A stretch of DNA of 44,786 bases, taken from positions 1 through 44,786 of the forward strand of contig JAOPYG010000011.1 in the NCBI GenBank assembly GCA_025964685.1, written 5' to 3'. Origin of the DNA: Actinoallomurus sp. (lineage in GTDB: Bacteria; Actinomycetota; Actinomycetes; Streptosporangiales; Streptosporangiaceae). The translations under genes and the position numbers were made by a program. The stretch's first letter is position 1. The number at the start of each line of letters is the position of its first letter. Below are positions 43,773 to 44,786 of the stretch, one piece after another. The notes below the pieces were generated by a model. It made no database searches, was not told the origin of the DNA, and saw only the letters and a list, made by a program, of their open reading frames with translations.

Positions 43773-43821
43773 CAGGCCATCGTAAACGGAGCATCACGTC
43801 CATGGCGATCATGAGGAATTC

Positions 43822-44355
43822 TCAGGTCCAGCGCGCCTCACGGTGCTGACGGCTCTTCTCGACGTACGCCGCGGGGGTGTACTCCAGCACGGCGCGGTCG
43901 TCGTCGTTCAGTTCCCGCACCACCTTGCCGGGAACTCCGGCGACGAGCACGCCCGACGGGATGGCCTTGCCGGGCGAGACGAGGGCACCCGCGGCGACGA
44001 GCGTCCCTGCGCCGATCCGCGCGCCGCCGAGCACGATCGCGCCGATGCCGATGAGCGACCCGGTCTCGATGTACGCGCCGTGCACCATCGCCTTGTGACC
44101 CAGGCTGACCCGGTCCTCGAGCACGGCGGGCTGGCCGGGGTCGGAGTGCAGGCAGGACAGATCCTGGATGTTGCACTCCTCGCCGACCACGATCTCCTCG
44201 TCCTCGCCGCGCAGCACGCAGCCGTACCAGACGTTGGCCGCCCGCCCGAGGGTCACCCGCCCGACGACGACCGCTCCGGGCGCCACCCACGCCTCCGGAT
44301 GGATCTTCGGCTCATGCTCGCCCAGCGCACCACGGAAGAAGTCAGTCACGATCAT
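43822..44355 (-). CDS. Gamma-carbonic-anhydrase-like hexapeptide protein
   Basis: 177 aa left-handed beta-helix protein with hexapeptide repeats (V-VGRVTLG, SLIGIGAIVLGGARIGAGTLVAAGALV). His70, His87 and His92 sit at the positions of the three zinc ligands of gamma-carbonic anhydrases (SCLHSD and SLGHKAMVHG). Members hydrate CO2 or are acyltransferase-like. ATG 44355 was chosen; GTG 44349 lies 8 nt from a TAGACT -10 (44358-44363) and would be a leaderless start. Confidence 0.88.
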   Translation of the reverse strand: MIVTDFFRGALGEHEPKIHPEAWVAPGAVVVGRVTLGRAANVWYGCVLRGEDEEIVVGEECNIQDLSCLHSDPGQPAVLEDRVSLGHKAMVHGAYIETGSLIGIGAIVLGGARIGAGTLVAAGALVSPGKAIPSGVLVAGVPGKVVRELNDDDRAVLEYTPAAYVEKSRQHREARWT

Positions 44356-44668
44356 CGAGTCTAGAAGCGGCCGCCGGGCCGTGTACGGAGGGGCACCGCG
44401 CTGTCCGGCACCGGCCGGGTCACGGCCGCCGCGACGGCCTCCACGCCCCCGTCTCCATCGGTCGAGCGAGCGGCTTGACCGAAACCTTCCCTGCGGATGG
44501 ACCCGTTCTTCCTCGCGAAACAGTCTTTTAGCGGTATAAATCGTGAGCGGACTCTTGGGTCGCGACGACGGAGAGTCACTGATTCTCACTAGACGCTGCA
44601 TTCCCCTTGCGCCAAAGGGGTAGAAGCGTCGAGAGTCATCCCAGACCTACCTTCAACCCATTGGGCCA
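44356..44668. other. Divergent intergenic region (313 bp)
   Basis: The gap separates the carbonic-anhydrase-like gene and the DivIVA-domain gene. It holds a TAGACT -10 (44358-44363, minus), an AT-rich TATAAA (44535-44540), an octamer GAGAGTCA present twice about 60 nt apart (around 44571 and 44631), and a small hairpin CCCCTT/AAGGGG (44603-44620). No gene is supported. Confidence 0.6.
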
Positions 44669-44786
44669 ATGAGCAACGAAGCCGAGATCCTGCCAAATCT
44701 CCTCCGCGAGGAGACGTTCGAGATCGTCATGCGCGGCTACAACCGCCGCCAGGTCGACGAATACATCGCCCGTACGCGCAACCAGA
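44669..44786 (+). CDS. DivIVA-domain protein (partial)
   Basis: The first 39 residues are visible; the gene runs off the right edge. FEIVMRGYNRRQVDEYI is the start of the DivIVA membrane-binding domain (compare F-..RGY-...VD-F/YL). DivIVA-like coiled-coil proteins mark curved membranes and organise polar growth or division in actinomycetes. Which member this is cannot be told from the visible part. No clear ribosome-binding site precedes the ATG. Confidence 0.75.
   Translation, partial: MSNEAEILPNLLREETFEIVMRGYNRRQVDEYIARTRNQ

Overview
The window is high-GC DNA with dense GTG/TTG starts, 4-nt stop/start overlaps, several apparently leaderless genes, mycothiol synthase, a GlnR-type regulator and a complete set of type VII secretion (ESX) core proteins. 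This is a filamentous actinomycete. The housekeeping half (thioredoxin, sulfurtransferase, glnR, mshD, pst, pit) resembles, from memory, the Streptomyces glnR-mshD-pst neighbourhood. The ESX half suggests a non-Streptomyces actinomycete such as a member of Streptosporangiales/Thermomonosporaceae; that placement is inference only.

Left part (1-15,000): an ESX locus split into short divergent units rather than one operon. Leftwards run a WXG100 pair (3403-3771 and 3036-3347), a mycosin with an atypical active site, and two secreted-substrate-like proteins, the last Gly-rich and cut by the window edge. EccB (-), two substrate-like genes (+), a YbaB-family gene and EccD (-), a one-piece three-ATPase EccC (+) and a second, canonical mycosin (-) follow. 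No EccE was found.

Middle (15,098-22,158): a rightward cassette. A 64-aa YbaB fragment and a full YbaB-like protein precede a 1340-aa WXG/polymorphic-toxin-like protein. Its C-terminus has the Cys-His-Asp layout of protein-glutaminases (protein-glutamine deamidases), preceded by two annexin-like helical repeats. Four genes with start/stop overlaps follow: a candidate immunity protein and three proteins with one N-terminal membrane anchor each. This looks like an ESX-exported deamidase effector module and is the most novel part of the window.

Right part (22,073-44,786): mostly conserved chromosomal genes. These are a polytopic membrane protein, a DnaQ-like exonuclease, a nucleotidyltransferase/partner pair, a thiosulfate sulfurtransferase-sseC operon with DUF4395 and an anchored thioredoxin, and an ECF sigma/anti-sigma pair with a well-matched autoregulatory leaderless promoter. 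A DUF2993 protein, a MoaD/ThiS-like carrier, GlnR, two Pro-rich membrane proteins and MshD come next. A PHO-box-controlled pstSCAB operon converges with pit-DUF47. CsoR has a perfect operator palindrome over its own promoter. A very large Pro-rich protein carries two AAA domains, both with altered catalytic motifs. A gamma-carbonic-anhydrase-like protein and the start of a DivIVA-domain protein close the window. No tRNA, rRNA, CRISPR array or insertion sequence was recognised.
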